Part shown: positions 63,688 to 64,000 of the stretch, in pieces
Layout: each line of letters opens with the position of its first letter
Position numbering within the stretch: the stretch's first letter is position 1
Assembly: GCA_033782935.1 (NCBI GenBank)
Contig: JAWQEG010000723.1
Coordinates: 868,001 to 932,000, forward strand
Direction of reading: 5' to 3'
DNA: 64,000 nucleotides
Origin: Petrolisthes cinctipes
Lineage: Eukaryota > Arthropoda > Malacostraca > Decapoda > Porcellanidae
The notes under the pieces: model-generated
What the model saw: only the letters and a program-made list of their open reading frames with translations
Database searches by the model: none
Told to the model about the DNA's origin: nothing
Position numbers and translations under genes: made by a program

Positions 63688-64000
63688 GTAGGCATGTACA
63701 GATCGCTTCTGGGACCCCTAAATATCGAATTTTCGGGTGTTTTGGGACTGAATTTGAGATATCGACTTTTTGGCACCTAAAAGATCGATTTTTAGCATGT
63801 TTTTAGCCTATACTTTGAAAATATTCTAGCACTGTACAGATTGCTTCTGGGACCCCAAAATATTGAATTTTCGGGTGTTTTGAGCCTGAATTTGAGATAT
63901 AAACGGGAACAGAAGATACAAGCAAATATGGACTTTGGGCACCAAAAATATCGATTTTCAGCATGTTTTGGGCCTGAATTTTGAAAATACTCTAACACGG
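63688..64000 (+). repeat. 1984-bp higher-order unit, third copy, cut by the window end
   Basis: It starts again as S1 with 'cctatactttg', the 10-bp junction loss near 63834 and a B1 with 'aaacgggaacagaag' and 'gatacaagcaaatatgg', as in the first two copies. It shows that the 12-mer array continues past the window. Confidence 0.85.

Larger units (their letters stand above)
1..64000 (+). repeat. Continuous satellite DNA array, head-to-tail
   Basis: The whole window consists of tandem copies of one repeat family. Marker words such as 'gtaggcatgtacag', 'gaattttcgggtgttt' and 'ttttgaaaata' recur at 148- or 176/177-bp spacing from end to end. I saw no copy in reverse orientation, no transposon, no unique insert and no gene. 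The array starts and stops mid-repeat at the window edges, so its true length is greater than 64 kb. Long homogeneous arrays with higher-order structure are typical of centromeres and pericentromeric heterochromatin. That role is inferred, because sequence alone cannot show centromere activity. The '+' strand is the strand on which the consensus is written here. Confidence 0.98.

Noticed and set aside
1..64000. A CRISPR array.
   Set aside because: Repeat units of 148-177 bp are homologous over their full length, with no short repeat separated by unique spacers.
1..64000. Telomere or subtelomere repeats, or ribosomal spacer repeats.
   Set aside because: No TTAGGG- or TTTAGGG-type tracts and no rRNA sequence were seen anywhere.

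Overview
The window is one uninterrupted tandem satellite array. From base 1 to base 64000 every stretch I read is a head-to-tail copy of one AT-rich repeat family (about 37% GC by hand count of one monomer), all in the same orientation, with roughly 385 monomers. I see no protein-coding gene, RNA gene, transposon, CRISPR array, inverted segment or unique spacer, and both window ends lie inside the array. Long homogenised arrays with multi-monomer higher-order repeats (HORs) are known from eukaryotic centromeres and pericentromeric heterochromatin, so a eukaryotic chromosome is the only reasonable source. I cannot name the species from the sequence.

Monomers come in two lengths. Long ones are 176-177 bp and short ones are 148 bp. 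They differ by one 29-bp segment that follows 'gaatttgagat' and holds 'aaacgggtacagaagat' and 'gcatgcacat' (or 'acatgcacat'). Diagnostic bases divide them into six main classes: S1 and S2 (short), B1 and B2 (176 bp) and C1 and C2 (177 bp). The basic order is short-B-C, a 501-bp trimer, and two trimers form a hexamer S1-B1-C1-S2-B2-C2 of about 1002 bp. From about 13.07 kb rightwards many units lack 10 bp at the S-to-B junction, giving 491-bp trimers and 992-bp hexamers. The long monomer is itself an old head-to-tail dimer of a unit of about 88 bp, and the short form has lost the 29-bp start of the second half.

Layout: 1-9594 holds trimers without the 10-bp deletion and displaced duplications (offsets about 4953, 3950 and 5453 bp). 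9595-12600 is a 1503-bp 9-mer in two copies. 12601-13917 includes a clean 992-bp hexamer. 13918-26540 is a nested super-repeat: a 2132-bp block alpha, then alpha plus a 1641-bp block beta (3773 bp, 23 monomers) two to three times. 26541-34495 is a mosaic with further 992-bp units. 34496-40203 is a 2854-bp 17-mer in two copies. 40204-54727 is the most irregular part, rich in chimeric monomers. 54728-59719 carries a 2653-bp 16-mer, and 59720-64000 a 1984-bp 12-mer that runs off the window.

Nothing here works as a gene pathway. The content is structural: candidate centromeric or heterochromatic DNA whose variants record unequal exchange, local amplification and CpG decay. The many minus-strand open frames are a by-product of monomer lengths and composition and are not annotated as genes.
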